The position numbers were made by a program, and so were the translations under genes. This document shows positions 16,885 to 26,104 of a stretch of DNA of 64,000 bases, one piece after another; the stretch's first letter is position 1, and each line of letters begins with the position of its first letter. Under the pieces are notes generated by a model. That model saw only the letters and a program-made list of their open reading frames with translations, did not search any database and was not told the DNA's origin. Source of the stretch: CAYNLK01 sp964398055 (lineage in GTDB: Bacteria > Chloroflexota > Anaerolineae > 4572-78 > J111); assembly GCA_964398055.1 (NCBI GenBank), contig CAYNLK010000016.1, forward strand, positions 1 through 64,000, in the 5' to 3' direction.

Positions 16885-18882
16885 TTGAAAACCAAAAATT
16901 TAACCTTAGCTGAACCTAGCTCAACTCTATTCTGGCTGGCCCTGGGGTTGGTGGCCCTGGCGGCGATTGCCCTGCGCGCCAGCTTGTTGCACAGCTTTCC
17001 TCTGTCGCCGGACGAAGGCATTCACCTGATGTGGCTACGGCTGCTGGCGGCAGGTTACCGGCCCTACTCGGAAGTATATATCACGTATCCCCCCCTCTAT
17101 CCAATGGCCATTGCCGCCGTCTGGCAATTCTGGCCTACTGAGGAGGCCCAACGCTGGTTCAGCGTGGCTTACACCTTGTTTGGCGCAATCGGGATTGCCC
17201 TATTGGGTCGTAAATTTGGCGGGGCAGTGGTAGGGGTGGTCGCGGCAGCCTTGACCCTGTTTTCGCCGGTTTTGTTCGAACCATCGGTGGCCGTTCTGGG
17301 CGAATTTCCGGCAGTGGCCTGGTCGGTTTGGGCCATCTGGCTGGGCTGGCTGGCCAAAGAGCCGCCTCCCAACAAGCCCTTCTGGACTGGCTCAAGCGGC
17401 CGGCGGCTGCTGCTCAGCCTATCCGGCCTGTGCCTGGCCGCCAGCCTGTTGACCAAGCTGCTATTGCCCTTTGTTGCTTTATTGATCCCTCTTATTCTCA
17501 TTGTCGACCATCAACCTCAAAGTAAGTCGGGCGTTCCTTACGCCCCACTTTCTACTTTGCGCCTGAGCCTCACCAAATCGAAGCTCGTCGATCTGATCGT
17601 GTGGGGATTGGCGCTCTTAATCCCCAGCCTTATTTTGCTGTCGGTGTACGATGTTGGCCCGCTCTTCCAACAGGTGGTGGACCAGCGGTTGAAGGCCCGG
17701 ACGGCTTACGAAGCCGACGCGTCTTTCTGGCCGCCCCGCTACGCCCGCAGCAGCCAATTTTTGCAGGAGGACGCCGCCCTGGTGATCCTGGGTGTTGTTG
17801 GGATTGGCCTGGCCTGGCGGCGGCGTCTACCGGGAGTGTGGTTGATGTTGGCCTGGCTGGCTCTGGCTCTGGCGATGCTGGCAATTCATAACCCCATCCG
17901 CTACAAGCATTTTTTGATTCTCATCCCAATCCTGGCCATTTTTGGCGGAGTCACCATCGATTTCATTCTGGCGAGTCTCAAGGCTCAATTCTTCACCCCC
18001 AATGCCGCCGCCAAAAACAGGCACGCTAAAGTCATAGCCGCCGCCGGCCTGATTTTGTTGATTTCAATCTATCTGTGGCAGATACCGGCTGCACTCAGAC
18101 TGTGGCAGGCTAAGGCCGCGGTACCGCAGCCGCCCCCGGACGAGGTCGAAGCCCTGGCTTTCATCAGCCAGGTAACCGCCCCTACCGACTGCCTGATCAG
18201 CGATGATATGCAGCTACTGTATTGGAGCGGCCGGTTGACCCCGCCGGAACTGGCCGAGGTCTCCACCAACCGACTCAAGTCGGGCGTGCTGACGCTGGCA
18301 GAACTGGTGGCCATCAGCGATGCCTACGATTGCCAACTGGTGGCGGCTGTATCCAATCGCCTGCCCCAATACCTGCCGGATTATATGGCGTGGGTCAAGC
18401 GCAAATACCTGGGCCGCTTTCACTACGGCGAAGATGACCTCTATTTTGCCAAAATCGACACCGATCCCAACCCGGCTACGCCCCTATGGGCCGATTTTGC
18501 CGGCCAAATCATCTTCTACGGCTATACCCTGCCGTCCGGGCCGGCTACCCCTGGCGACCGCCTGCCGCTAACCCTCATCTGGCAGGCGCAAGCAGCGCTC
18601 GAGGCCGATTATGCCATCTTTGTCCAGCTACGCGATGGGCAAAACAATATTCTGGCCAGCGCCGACCACCAACCTTACCTGGGGCTGCTGCCCACCTCGA
18701 CCTGGCCGGCCGGGGCGGTAATTCAGGAGGTGACCTGGCTAGAGTTGCCGGTTGACCTGCCGGCCGATCAATATCATCTTTACCTGGGGCTGTACCGGCC
18801 TGATACCCTCGAACGAGTGACCCTGACCAACGACAGTTCCGGCGAAAATGCCCTCATTCTGGGACCGGTGATGGTGAAATGA
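16885..18882 (+). CDS. GT-C (GT39/ArnT-like) membrane glycosyltransferase, 665 aa
   Basis: First gene of the long plus-strand run. Seen: membrane segment 14-32, acidic pair D43-E44 (PLSPDEGIHLMW), VYITYPPLYP in the first exoplasmic loop, about nine more membrane segments, and one beta-sandwich (536-665; IFYGYTL, LTLIWQ, FVQLRDGQ, PTSTWPAG, tail NDSSGENA). It is the shortest intact member. TTG 16885 is the start used. A short hairpin (GGGCGT/ACGCCC) is translated in the loop near nucleotide 17530. Its last codons overlap the next start as ATGA at 18879-18882. Confidence 0.85.
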   Translation: MKTKNLTLAEPSSTLFWLALGLVALAAIALRASLLHSFPLSPDEGIHLMWLRLLAAGYRPYSEVYITYPPLYPMAIAAVWQFWPTEEAQRWFSVAYTLFGAIGIALLGRKFGGAVVGVVAAALTLFSPVLFEPSVAVLGEFPAVAWSVWAIWLGWLAKEPPPNKPFWTGSSGRRLLLSLSGLCLAASLLTKLLLPFVALLIPLILIVDHQPQSKSGVPYAPLSTLRLSLTKSKLVDLIVWGLALLIPSLILLSVYDVGPLFQQVVDQRLKARTAYEADASFWPPRYARSSQFLQEDAALVILGVVGIGLAWRRRLPGVWLMLAWLALALAMLAIHNPIRYKHFLILIPILAIFGGVTIDFILASLKAQFFTPNAAAKNRHAKVIAAAGLILLISIYLWQIPAALRLWQAKAAVPQPPPDEVEALAFISQVTAPTDCLISDDMQLLYWSGRLTPPELAEVSTNRLKSGVLTLAELVAISDAYDCQLVAAVSNRLPQYLPDYMAWVKRKYLGRFHYGEDDLYFAKIDTDPNPATPLWADFAGQIIFYGYTLPSGPATPGDRLPLTLIWQAQAALEADYAIFVQLRDGQNNILASADHQPYLGLLPTSTWPAGAVIQEVTWLELPVDLPADQYHLYLGLYRPDTLERVTLTNDSSGENALILGPVMVK

Positions 18883-21302
18883 GTCACTTGAACCGGACTA
18901 CTCTCAAAAACCAACTGCTCTGGGCCGGGCTTGTTTTTCTGGCCGCGCTGCTGCCTCGACTCTACGCCCTGGGCAGTTTCTTGACCATTGACGAGGTCAA
19001 GTGGGCCGAAGGCGCAGCTCAATTTATCATCGCCCTATATTCCGGCGATTTGGCCAGAACCTACTGGCACTTTTTCCCCGGAATTACCATTACTTGGGGT
19101 AACGCCCCGGCCTTGTGGGGGGTATGTTCTACTGCGCCTGACCTGACCGGTTGCATCAACACCCAGGTTGAGAAACTACCGCAAACCATCGGTTGGCTGC
19201 GCCTGTCGCCGGTGCTGCTGACCTCGCTGGGCATTGTGGGCTGTTACCTGCTCAGCCATCGTTTACTCGAACCGAAAGTGGCCCTGCTCACCGCCCTGCT
19301 GCTCGCCTTCGACCCCTTCTTTGTAGCCCACTCCCGCATCCTCAACGGCGACGCCGGCGCGGCGATTTTGATGTTTCTGGCCCTGTTGGCCTTCCTGATC
19401 TACTGGCTGGAACAACCATTGGCGCGGCGACGATGGCGATTTCTGCTGCTTTCAGGCGGGCTGGCCGGCCTGGCCTGTTTGACCAAACTGCCCGCGCCGC
19501 TGATCGGCTTCTTCATCGGCGGGGTGGGGTTGGTGGGACTGGCATTGGATTGGCCCAAAGCCGGAGGCGCGGCGGTGGGCCAATGGCTGGCAGCCCTGGT
19601 CATCTGGGCCGGGCTAGCCCTGCTGCTCTTTGTAGCCATCTGGCCGGCGCTGTGGGTGGCCCCGCTTGAAACCTTGCGCCAGATGTATGTGGATGCTTTT
19701 GAGGTTGGCGGCGTGGGTGCAGGGCACGATACCTTCTTCTTGGGCCAAGTTTCCGCCGATCCGGGCGCCTGGTTCTATCCCTACGTGATCGCCTTTCGCC
19801 TGACTCCCATCGTCATGCTTGGCCTGATCATTACCGCCGTCTGGTTGCTCTTGCCGCTCACGTATTTCGTATTGCGTACGGCGTATTATCTGTTTCGCCA
19901 TACGCCGCTACAGCCGATAGACTATCTTGCCCGCTTCACGCTTCACGCTTCATGCTTCACGCTCTCCGTCTCCCGCCTGACCTACCCCACCTCACGGGCT
20001 ATTTGCGTCACGCTGATTATGCTGGTGTATGTCGTCTTTATCATCTTGTTCGCCAACCTCAGCCCCAAAAAGCTGGATCGCTATGTGATGGCGGTGATTC
20101 CGCCGCTTATTTTGCTGGCGGCTTTCGGCCTCGATTATGGCTTGAAGCTGGTCGCCGCCGCGTATAAAAAATATACCGCCGCAGAGCGGCAGCCCTCCGC
20201 CGCCCTGATGTCCACCCGAAGTGATAGTCCTCCAGAAAAGTTTTCGCCGGAATTAGGGGACACTGGCCCTGTGGGTTGGGGGATTAAAAAATGGGTTAAA
20301 AACAAAGGAAAAATCCCCCCATCTCCCAATCCCGGCCCAAAATGGCTGGGGGAAAATTTTTCCAGCCATCTATATTATGCCGTTGTGGTGGTTTTGGCAG
20401 CCGGCCAACTACTCTTCGCCATTTTGGCTGCGCCCTATTACTTGACCTACTACAACCCGCTGTTAGGTGGGGTTAAATGCATCGCCGCCCGGGCGCCGGT
20501 GGGTTGGGGCGAAGGCCTGGAGCAAGCCGCGGCTTACCTCAACGGACTGCCCAACGCCGAGTCACTGACCGTGTCGAGCTGGTACAGCGACATCTTCAAT
20601 CCCTATTTTTTGGGGCGGCGGGCCAGTTTTGCCGATGACGGCCGGGCCCAACTGGCCGCCGATTATGTGGTCTTTTACATCAATCAGATCCAGCGCCAAA
20701 AGCCCTCTCCCGGTCTGGTTGATTATTTTCGAGCCAGGGAACCCGTCTTTGTGGTCGCGGTGACCCCAACCGGACAGACCATCAACTCCAATGGACTGGC
20801 CGGGATAGGCGACAACGTCCCCTGGGTGGAAGTTTACCAAGCCCCGGCCGCGCAAAGCGCCGGCGGCGCGCCCAAAATCGACGGGGTGGCCCAATTGTTG
20901 GCGTATAAAGCGGCAGGGAACAGGAGCAGCACGCAAGCGGCAGAGGAGCAGGGCGCAGAGGGGCAGGAAACGGAGGGGGAAAATAGTTTAGCGGAGAATG
21001 AGGTGGCAGTGACGCTTTATTTGCGGGTGTTGGGACCTTTGCCCGAAAACGCCTCATTCGCGGCCGGCCTGGTGAGCAATCAGCGCCACGGCTACTGGCG
21101 CACCACCGAAACGGTCGGGGAGTGGTCGCCCGGTAATATCGTGGAGTGGCGCGGTATTCTGACCCTGCCAACCGGCTTGCCGGCCGGCGATTACCGGCTG
21201 TGGACCGGGCTGCAAGCCTCAACTCTAGGCCACACAGAAACCACCCCCCTGGCCGAATTCTCTATTTCCGTCAACGATCCGGCCATTGTAATCCAGCCAT
21301 GA
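18879..21302 (+). CDS. GT-C (GT39/PMT-like) membrane glycosyltransferase with repeat-derived inserts, 807 aa
   Basis: PMT-like subgroup. Seen: membrane segment 11-28, acidic pair D38-E39 (FLTIDEVKW), TYWHFFPGITITWG, then a loop with two cysteines (VCSTAPDLTGC) that could form a disulfide outside the cell. Further motifs are IWPALWVAP, SPKKLDRYVM, VGWGEGLEQAAAYLN and one beta-sandwich (666-807). Three insertions of repeat DNA are translated: a heptamer array (19932-19980) before the SPKK segment, an imperfect long palindrome (20231-20367) in the next loop, and an acidic Glu/Gln-rich insert (around 20921-20985) between the GY-type strand and LYL strand of the beta domain. Starts by ATGA overlap with the previous gene and ends by ATGA overlap with the next. 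Confidence 0.86.
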   Translation: MSHLNRTTLKNQLLWAGLVFLAALLPRLYALGSFLTIDEVKWAEGAAQFIIALYSGDLARTYWHFFPGITITWGNAPALWGVCSTAPDLTGCINTQVEKLPQTIGWLRLSPVLLTSLGIVGCYLLSHRLLEPKVALLTALLLAFDPFFVAHSRILNGDAGAAILMFLALLAFLIYWLEQPLARRRWRFLLLSGGLAGLACLTKLPAPLIGFFIGGVGLVGLALDWPKAGGAAVGQWLAALVIWAGLALLLFVAIWPALWVAPLETLRQMYVDAFEVGGVGAGHDTFFLGQVSADPGAWFYPYVIAFRLTPIVMLGLIITAVWLLLPLTYFVLRTAYYLFRHTPLQPIDYLARFTLHASCFTLSVSRLTYPTSRAICVTLIMLVYVVFIILFANLSPKKLDRYVMAVIPPLILLAAFGLDYGLKLVAAAYKKYTAAERQPSAALMSTRSDSPPEKFSPELGDTGPVGWGIKKWVKNKGKIPPSPNPGPKWLGENFSSHLYYAVVVVLAAGQLLFAILAAPYYLTYYNPLLGGVKCIAARAPVGWGEGLEQAAAYLNGLPNAESLTVSSWYSDIFNPYFLGRRASFADDGRAQLAADYVVFYINQIQRQKPSPGLVDYFRAREPVFVVAVTPTGQTINSNGLAGIGDNVPWVEVYQAPAAQSAGGAPKIDGVAQLLAYKAAGNRSSTQAAEEQGAEGQETEGENSLAENEVAVTLYLRVLGPLPENASFAAGLVSNQRHGYWRTTETVGEWSPGNIVEWRGILTLPTGLPAGDYRLWTGLQASTLGHTETTPLAEFSISVNDPAIVIQP
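19932..19980. repeat. Heptamer array, cgcttca-type x7
   Basis: Three perfect cgcttca, one tgcttca and three more divergent units inside the 18879-21302 gene, in the loop that precedes the SPKKLDRY membrane segment. Confidence 0.85.
20231..20367. repeat. Imperfect long palindrome inside a GT-C gene
   Basis: The left arm (about 20231-20285) and right arm (about 20312-20367) are degenerate inverted repeats, seen best as gttgggggatt against aatccccccatc and as ccagaaaagttttc against gaaaatttttccagc. It is translated in frame in the 18879-21302 product as a Pro/Gly/Lys-rich loop. Confidence 0.6.
20921..20985. repeat. Degenerate gcagagg-type heptamer region
   Basis: Purine-rich stretch with rough 7-bp period (gcagagg, agcaggg, cgcagag, gggcagg), giving a Glu/Gln-rich insert in the beta domain of the 18879-21302 product. 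Confidence 0.55.
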
Positions 21303-23440
21303 ACGCAGCAGTACCAATCTCAACCCAACCCGGAGCACACCAACCGGTCAAGGTCTGGTCAAAAGTCGGGGGGGTCTTACTACTGTACGGGCTGCTGGCG
21401 ATCCTGCTGACCTACCCGGTCTGCTGGCAAATCAACCAGGCTGCGGCCGGTTTTGACGGGCGCGACTCCTGGCAGCATGTCTGGTACCAGTGGTGGCTGA
21501 AAGAGACGCTACTGGATTTGGGGGTCTGGCCGGACCGGGTGACCCAGCTTTATTATCCCCTGGGGGCCGACCATCCGGTCCTGGCCTTGCACCCGTATGT
21601 GCCGCTCGTTTCCTTACCGCTGACCCTGTTCTTCGGCCCGTTGGTCTCTTACAATGGGGCCTTTTTGCTGAGTTTTATCCTGGCCGGTCTGACCGGCTAC
21701 TTACTGTGCCGCTACGTCGCCGGCCATACCGGGGCGGCCGTCCTGGGCGGTTTGATCTTTGCCTTTTATCCGAATCGAATGGGCCACGCCGCGGCCGGCC
21801 ATCTGCTCTTGACCACCAACTATTTTTTGCCCCTCTACGCTCTGTCGCTGCTGCTCTTACTGCGCCGGCCCTCGGCCCAACGAGCCGTCTGGCACGGGGT
21901 TATCACGGCTCTGTTAGCCCTGGCCCAACCCACCCACTTTGGCTATGGCATCATCCCGGTTTTTCTGTTTCTGGTGGGCGGGTATCTGCTGACCGGCTAT
22001 GGCCAGCCTGCCGGACCGGCTCTGACCAAAAGGCGGCTACGGTCGCTGTTGGGAGTGGTGGCCGCTGCCGGGCTGGCGCTCCTGATCATCTGGCCGTTTG
22101 CCTGGCCCCTCCTCGACCAGAGCCAACAGGGTGAGCTGGGGTATCTGACCCCCACAGACCTGACCCAACATAGCACCGACTTGCTTGCCTTCCTGCTGCC
22201 TTCACCCTACAATCCTATTTTAGTCCGGTTGGAGTTAATTCCGGCGTATGGAGCGACTATCATCGCCGGGCTGCGCGATTTGGAAGAGCAGTTGGCCTAT
22301 CTGGGGCTGGCGGTGCTGGCGCTGGCAGGGGCGGCTATTTGGAAACGTTGGCAAGAGGCCTGGGTCTGGTTGGGTTTGGCGGCGGTGAGCGGACTGCTAT
22401 CCCTGGGGCCTTGGCTGAAAATTGGCGGAGCGGTGCAGTCGCTGGGGCTGCCTTACCTGTGGCTGACCAGGTTGCCCTTTTTTGCCTGGAGCCGCGCCCC
22501 GGGTCGTCTCAATGAAACAGTTATGCTGGCCGTGGCAGTCCTGGCCGCGCTGGGAGCAGCCTGGCTTTTTGGAAGAATACGCGGCCGGAAAATGGGGGTA
22601 GGTTATGCCGGCTGTTTATGGTTAGGGGGAGTTGGCCTTTTGGTGATGATTGAATATTGGGTTATTTTCCCATTTCCCACCGAAGTCCGGCCGATTTCGA
22701 GCTATTACTCTCAGTTGGGACAGGAAGAACTCAGCGGGGGGATTTTGGAGCTGCCGGTCACCGGTTCGCGGCGGGCCAGCAACTATGCCATGTATTATCA
22801 AACCGTCCACCAGCACCCCCTGGCCGGGGGCTACATCGAACGGGATCCGCCCGGCACGGTCGAGTTAAAAGAGTTTTTGAACCAACTGGTCTCACCAATC
22901 GGCGATCAAACGGTGCTGGCTGCGCCGGCTGAGGCCGAACGCCGGGCCATTATGGCCAATCTGAACATCCACCGGGTTATTGCCCGGCCCGCGCTCATGA
23001 CCGACCGGGCCGCCCGGCAAACCCTGGCTTATCTCCCTGGCCTGTTAGGCGGAACGATCTTTGAGGATGAGGATATGCTGGTCTATCCGGTACAGGCCGA
23101 TCATCGTGAGCTAACGGCCTGGTCGGTTCTGCCGGATCAGGCCAACTGGGAACTGGTCAACGATGGGGCAACTTTCCGGTTAAAAAAGCAGGGTTACCTT
23201 TTTATTTACGCGGCTCAAGGGGGCATTACCAATCTAACCTTTCAGCCTGATTCATTACCAACTGCCACCACCCTCTCGCTGAAACTCAACGACTCAATCG
23301 TCTACGAATTTCTTCTTGATTCAACCGCCGAGGAGAGAAACGAAAGCCTGACCTTGCCTCCCGGCCTGAATTACATCCGGTTGACAACTGAGCCGCCTCA
23401 GGATATTGATTTTTACAAAATTTCCGTGCAGTCACGGTGA
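21299..23440 (+). CDS. GT-C-like membrane protein, short form, 713 aa
   Basis: Start placed at ATG 21299 because it overlaps the previous stop as ATGA, as at other joints in this run; an in-frame ATG at 21146 would add 51 residues lying inside the previous gene. Seen: membrane segment 24-40, exoplasmic GFDGRDSWQHVWYQWW with Asp53 and Asp56, GLIFAFYPNRMGHAAAGH, about ten membrane segments, and a late motif YYQTVHQHPLAGGYIERDPPG. The C-terminal soluble domain (about 600-713) ends in a beta-rich part. Closely related to residues about 240-949 of the gene at 26105. This pair forms a subgroup distinct from the DE-type proteins. Substrate unknown. Confidence 0.78.
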   Translation: MNAAVPISTQPGAHQPVKVWSKVGGVLLLYGLLAILLTYPVCWQINQAAAGFDGRDSWQHVWYQWWLKETLLDLGVWPDRVTQLYYPLGADHPVLALHPYVPLVSLPLTLFFGPLVSYNGAFLLSFILAGLTGYLLCRYVAGHTGAAVLGGLIFAFYPNRMGHAAAGHLLLTTNYFLPLYALSLLLLLRRPSAQRAVWHGVITALLALAQPTHFGYGIIPVFLFLVGGYLLTGYGQPAGPALTKRRLRSLLGVVAAAGLALLIIWPFAWPLLDQSQQGELGYLTPTDLTQHSTDLLAFLLPSPYNPILVRLELIPAYGATIIAGLRDLEEQLAYLGLAVLALAGAAIWKRWQEAWVWLGLAAVSGLLSLGPWLKIGGAVQSLGLPYLWLTRLPFFAWSRAPGRLNETVMLAVAVLAALGAAWLFGRIRGRKMGVGYAGCLWLGGVGLLVMIEYWVIFPFPTEVRPISSYYSQLGQEELSGGILELPVTGSRRASNYAMYYQTVHQHPLAGGYIERDPPGTVELKEFLNQLVSPIGDQTVLAAPAEAERRAIMANLNIHRVIARPALMTDRAARQTLAYLPGLLGGTIFEDEDMLVYPVQADHRELTAWSVLPDQANWELVNDGATFRLKKQGYLFIYAAQGGITNLTFQPDSLPTATTLSLKLNDSIVYEFLLDSTAEERNESLTLPPGLNYIRLTTEPPQDIDFYKISVQSR

Positions 23441-23443
23441 TCA

Positions 23444-25885
23444 TTGATTGTGGCCAATCTGCAATTACCCGTCGCCTCCAAACAAGTTCCGACCGCTTTA
23501 GTGTTGGCGGCTCTATTTCTGGTTGCCTTCATCCCGCGCGCCCTCTACCTGGATGCCTACGTGGCCCCGGATGAAGGCAAATGGATCTACCGCTCGGCTC
23601 ACTTTTTGCAGGCGATTCTAACCGGAGATTTGGCTCAGACTACCAGCATCGCCGCCACCCCGGAGGTGGAAGTGCTGGCCCCGGCCGTACCGACAATGTG
23701 GAGCGGGGCCGTGGGGCTGGTTGCCAAATATTGGGTCGAGGGCGCTTACCGGCAGGCCAGCCTGCCTGAATATCTTCTGGCGGCCATCCCCGGCGACACC
23801 GAAAAGATTCCATTAGATTTCTACCCTTGGACTCGCTGGCCGACCGTATTGCTGACCAGCCTGACCATCCCGATATTTTACTGGCTGTTGGCCAGACTGG
23901 CCGACCGGCGGGTGGCCGGGCTGGCCGCTTTTCTACTGGCGCTGGATCCGTTCTTCATCGGGCTGTCGCGCCTTATCCACCACGATGCGCTGGTTACTGT
24001 CTTCATTGCGCTCTCACTCCTGGCCTTGTTGGTCTATGGTCAAGACAGGTCGCAGCGGCGATGGTTAATTCTGTCCGGCCTGGCCGGCGGGCTGGCCCTG
24101 CTGACTAAACCCACGGCCCTCTACCTGGCTATTTTTGTCTGCCTCTTCCTGTTGTGGGAATCGCGCAAACGACCCAATGCTCGCAACCTGGCTTCACCGT
24201 CCATTGTGTCCGTTGGGCGCGGTTTCATCCCGGCGATGCTGTGGTGGGGTTTGACCGCCTTACTCGCCTTCAGCCTATGCTGGCCGGCGCTGTGGGCGGC
24301 CCCGCTGGAAACTCTAACCGCCCTCCTCGACCGCGCCGCCACGGCCGCTGCCGGTCAGAACGACTACGCCCTCATCCCGGCGGCGGGAGCACCCTTACCG
24401 GAGTTGGGCTTCTTGTTCTACCCGGTCAACTGGCTCTTTAAGGCGACTTTACCGGCTTTGGCGGGACTGCTGGCCTTGCTGATCGTCTGGCGGCGAAATC
24501 AACCGGCCGAGGCCATCCTGGCCGGTCAAACAGCCTGGACCATCAACTGGTTGGCCCTCTTCATCCTGCTTTTTTTAGCCCTACTCATTCCCGCCGATAC
24601 CCGCGATGTGCGCTACTTTTTGCCGGCGGTGCCGGCCTTATACGCGCTGGCGGCGACTGGCCTTGTGGCCGTTGCGGCCAGCGGCCTCGTTCGCTATTGG
24701 ATCGGCGGCGTTTGTCTGATAATTCAACTTGCACTGGTAATCATCTATTATCCTTATTATGTCGATTACTTGAATCCGGCGGCCGGCGGGCCGTGGTTGG
24801 CCCCGCGACTGGTCAAGATCGGTTCCGGTGAAGGTTTGGACCAGATGGGCCGTTATTTGAGCCAAAAACCCAATGCGGCCGACCTGACCGTCTCGACCAG
24901 CTTTTGGGAGAGTTTTGTGCCTTTCTTTCCCGGCCGTTATACTAAACCTCACTACGCTGAGGAGGCCGACTACATCCTGATCTACCTGCGCCAAATCCAG
25001 AACCGCAATCCTTTTCCGGAGTATTGGAGCTACTTCTCAGCCCGAAAACCCGAGTATAAAGTTACGCTGGTTGGCCTGGATTATGCCTGGCTCTATCCCG
25101 GCCCGCAGTTGCGGGTGGTGCGAAAGGCCGACTTTGGCCATGGACTCATGTTGCAAGGTTATCGCTTGGTGCAGTGGGCCGCCGAACCGGGGCAGCCTGC
25201 CGACCTGACCCTGGTTTGGGCCGGGGTTACGGCAGAGTTGGCCGGTCAAACAGCTACGGTGGAATTAACCGATGAGACCGGCCAGCTTTGGGCCAAAAAC
25301 AGCGGCCCGGTGTTATCTCCGGCCGGTCCTTCCAAAGTGGAAGGGCATTATCTTCTGGAGATACCCGTCGACGCGCCCCGCGGCAATTACCGCCTGCGAG
25401 TCTCAGTTCAAGCAGTGTCCCACGACGTTGGCTCGATTCCGGTGCGCCAGCTTGAACCACCTGCGGTCCAGCTCCCGGCGGTGATCAACTTTGGCAATCT
25501 GATGATTTTCGGCGGCGCCGATATCAGCCACTTTGGTACTGTCACCCCTGACCAGCCGCTAAAAATAAAGCTGGTATGGCAAGCCAACCAACCGATGTCT
25601 CGATCATATACCACTTTCGTTCACGTGGTTGATGCAGACGGTCAGATGTGGGGGCAAGTTGATCGTATCCCCGGTGATGACGCCTGGCCGACCAACACCT
25701 GGGACAAAGGCGAATGGATTATCGACATATTTCACCTAACGCTGAACCCCGACACGCCGCCGGGAGATTATACCCTTCTGGTTGGCGTTTACGACTCTCA
25801 AACGCTTGAACGTTTACCGGTTACTGCTCAAGATGATGACCAGACAGTAGTCGAAATCACTCAAATAACGGTCTCTGTTGATTAG
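23444..25885 (+). CDS. GT-C (GT39/PMT-like) membrane glycosyltransferase, 813 aa
   Basis: PMT-like subgroup with two C-terminal domains. Seen: membrane segment 17-33, acidic pair D43-E44 (YVAPDEGKWIY), about eleven membrane segments, CWPALWAAP, ADTRDVRYFLP in place of KKQDRY, KIGSGEGLDQMGRYL in place of the usual GWGEG block, LDYAWLYPGP, then beta-sandwich one (from about 562; MLQGYRL, LTLVW, RGNYRL) and two (from about 679; KLVWQ, TTFVHVVDADGQ, PTNTWDKGEW, PPGDYTL, TLERLP). TTG 23444 is the start used; GTG 23450 is an alternative. It follows the previous stop by three bases. Downstream gap holds the MITE-like element. Confidence 0.85.
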   Translation: MIVANLQLPVASKQVPTALVLAALFLVAFIPRALYLDAYVAPDEGKWIYRSAHFLQAILTGDLAQTTSIAATPEVEVLAPAVPTMWSGAVGLVAKYWVEGAYRQASLPEYLLAAIPGDTEKIPLDFYPWTRWPTVLLTSLTIPIFYWLLARLADRRVAGLAAFLLALDPFFIGLSRLIHHDALVTVFIALSLLALLVYGQDRSQRRWLILSGLAGGLALLTKPTALYLAIFVCLFLLWESRKRPNARNLASPSIVSVGRGFIPAMLWWGLTALLAFSLCWPALWAAPLETLTALLDRAATAAAGQNDYALIPAAGAPLPELGFLFYPVNWLFKATLPALAGLLALLIVWRRNQPAEAILAGQTAWTINWLALFILLFLALLIPADTRDVRYFLPAVPALYALAATGLVAVAASGLVRYWIGGVCLIIQLALVIIYYPYYVDYLNPAAGGPWLAPRLVKIGSGEGLDQMGRYLSQKPNAADLTVSTSFWESFVPFFPGRYTKPHYAEEADYILIYLRQIQNRNPFPEYWSYFSARKPEYKVTLVGLDYAWLYPGPQLRVVRKADFGHGLMLQGYRLVQWAAEPGQPADLTLVWAGVTAELAGQTATVELTDETGQLWAKNSGPVLSPAGPSKVEGHYLLEIPVDAPRGNYRLRVSVQAVSHDVGSIPVRQLEPPAVQLPAVINFGNLMIFGGADISHFGTVTPDQPLKIKLVWQANQPMSRSYTTFVHVVDADGQMWGQVDRIPGDDAWPTNTWDKGEWIIDIFHLTLNPDTPPGDYTLLVGVYDSQTLERLPVTAQDDDQTVVEITQITVSVD

Positions 25886-25914
25886 CTGACAGTTTGACGA
25901 CTAAAAGCAACTCT

Positions 25915-26087
25915 CTAAGAGCGTGTTTCTTAAATGTCATTCCGAGGAGCGAAGCGACGAGGAATCCCTTAGAACGCCTCTTGCAAGCGGCGGTTTCAGG
26001 GACTCTTCGCTCCCCGCTTGGCGGGTCGCTCAGAGTGACATGTAGGCCGATTTTCACCCGGATTCGATTTAAGAAACACGTTCTAAG
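25915..26087. mobile_element. MITE-like element with 21-bp terminal inverted repeats
   Basis: Bases 25915-25935 and 26067-26087 are inverted repeats that match at 19 of 21 positions (core CGTGTTTCTTAAAT). Inside is a second, degenerate inverted repeat: TGTCATTCCGAGG at 25935-25947 faces CTCAGAGTGACA at 26029-26040, with GAGCGAAGCGACGAGGAATC and its rough complement between them. No coding capacity. The nested palindrome looks like a non-autonomous transposable or REP-type element. I cannot see a clear target-site duplication. Confidence 0.72.
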
Positions 26088-26104
26088 ATTGGTTTTGCAG
26101 CCTA

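Noticed and set aside
21146..21298. N-terminal extension of the 713-aa protein
   Set aside because: Lies wholly inside the previous gene, while ATG 21299 makes the ATGA overlap typical of this operon.
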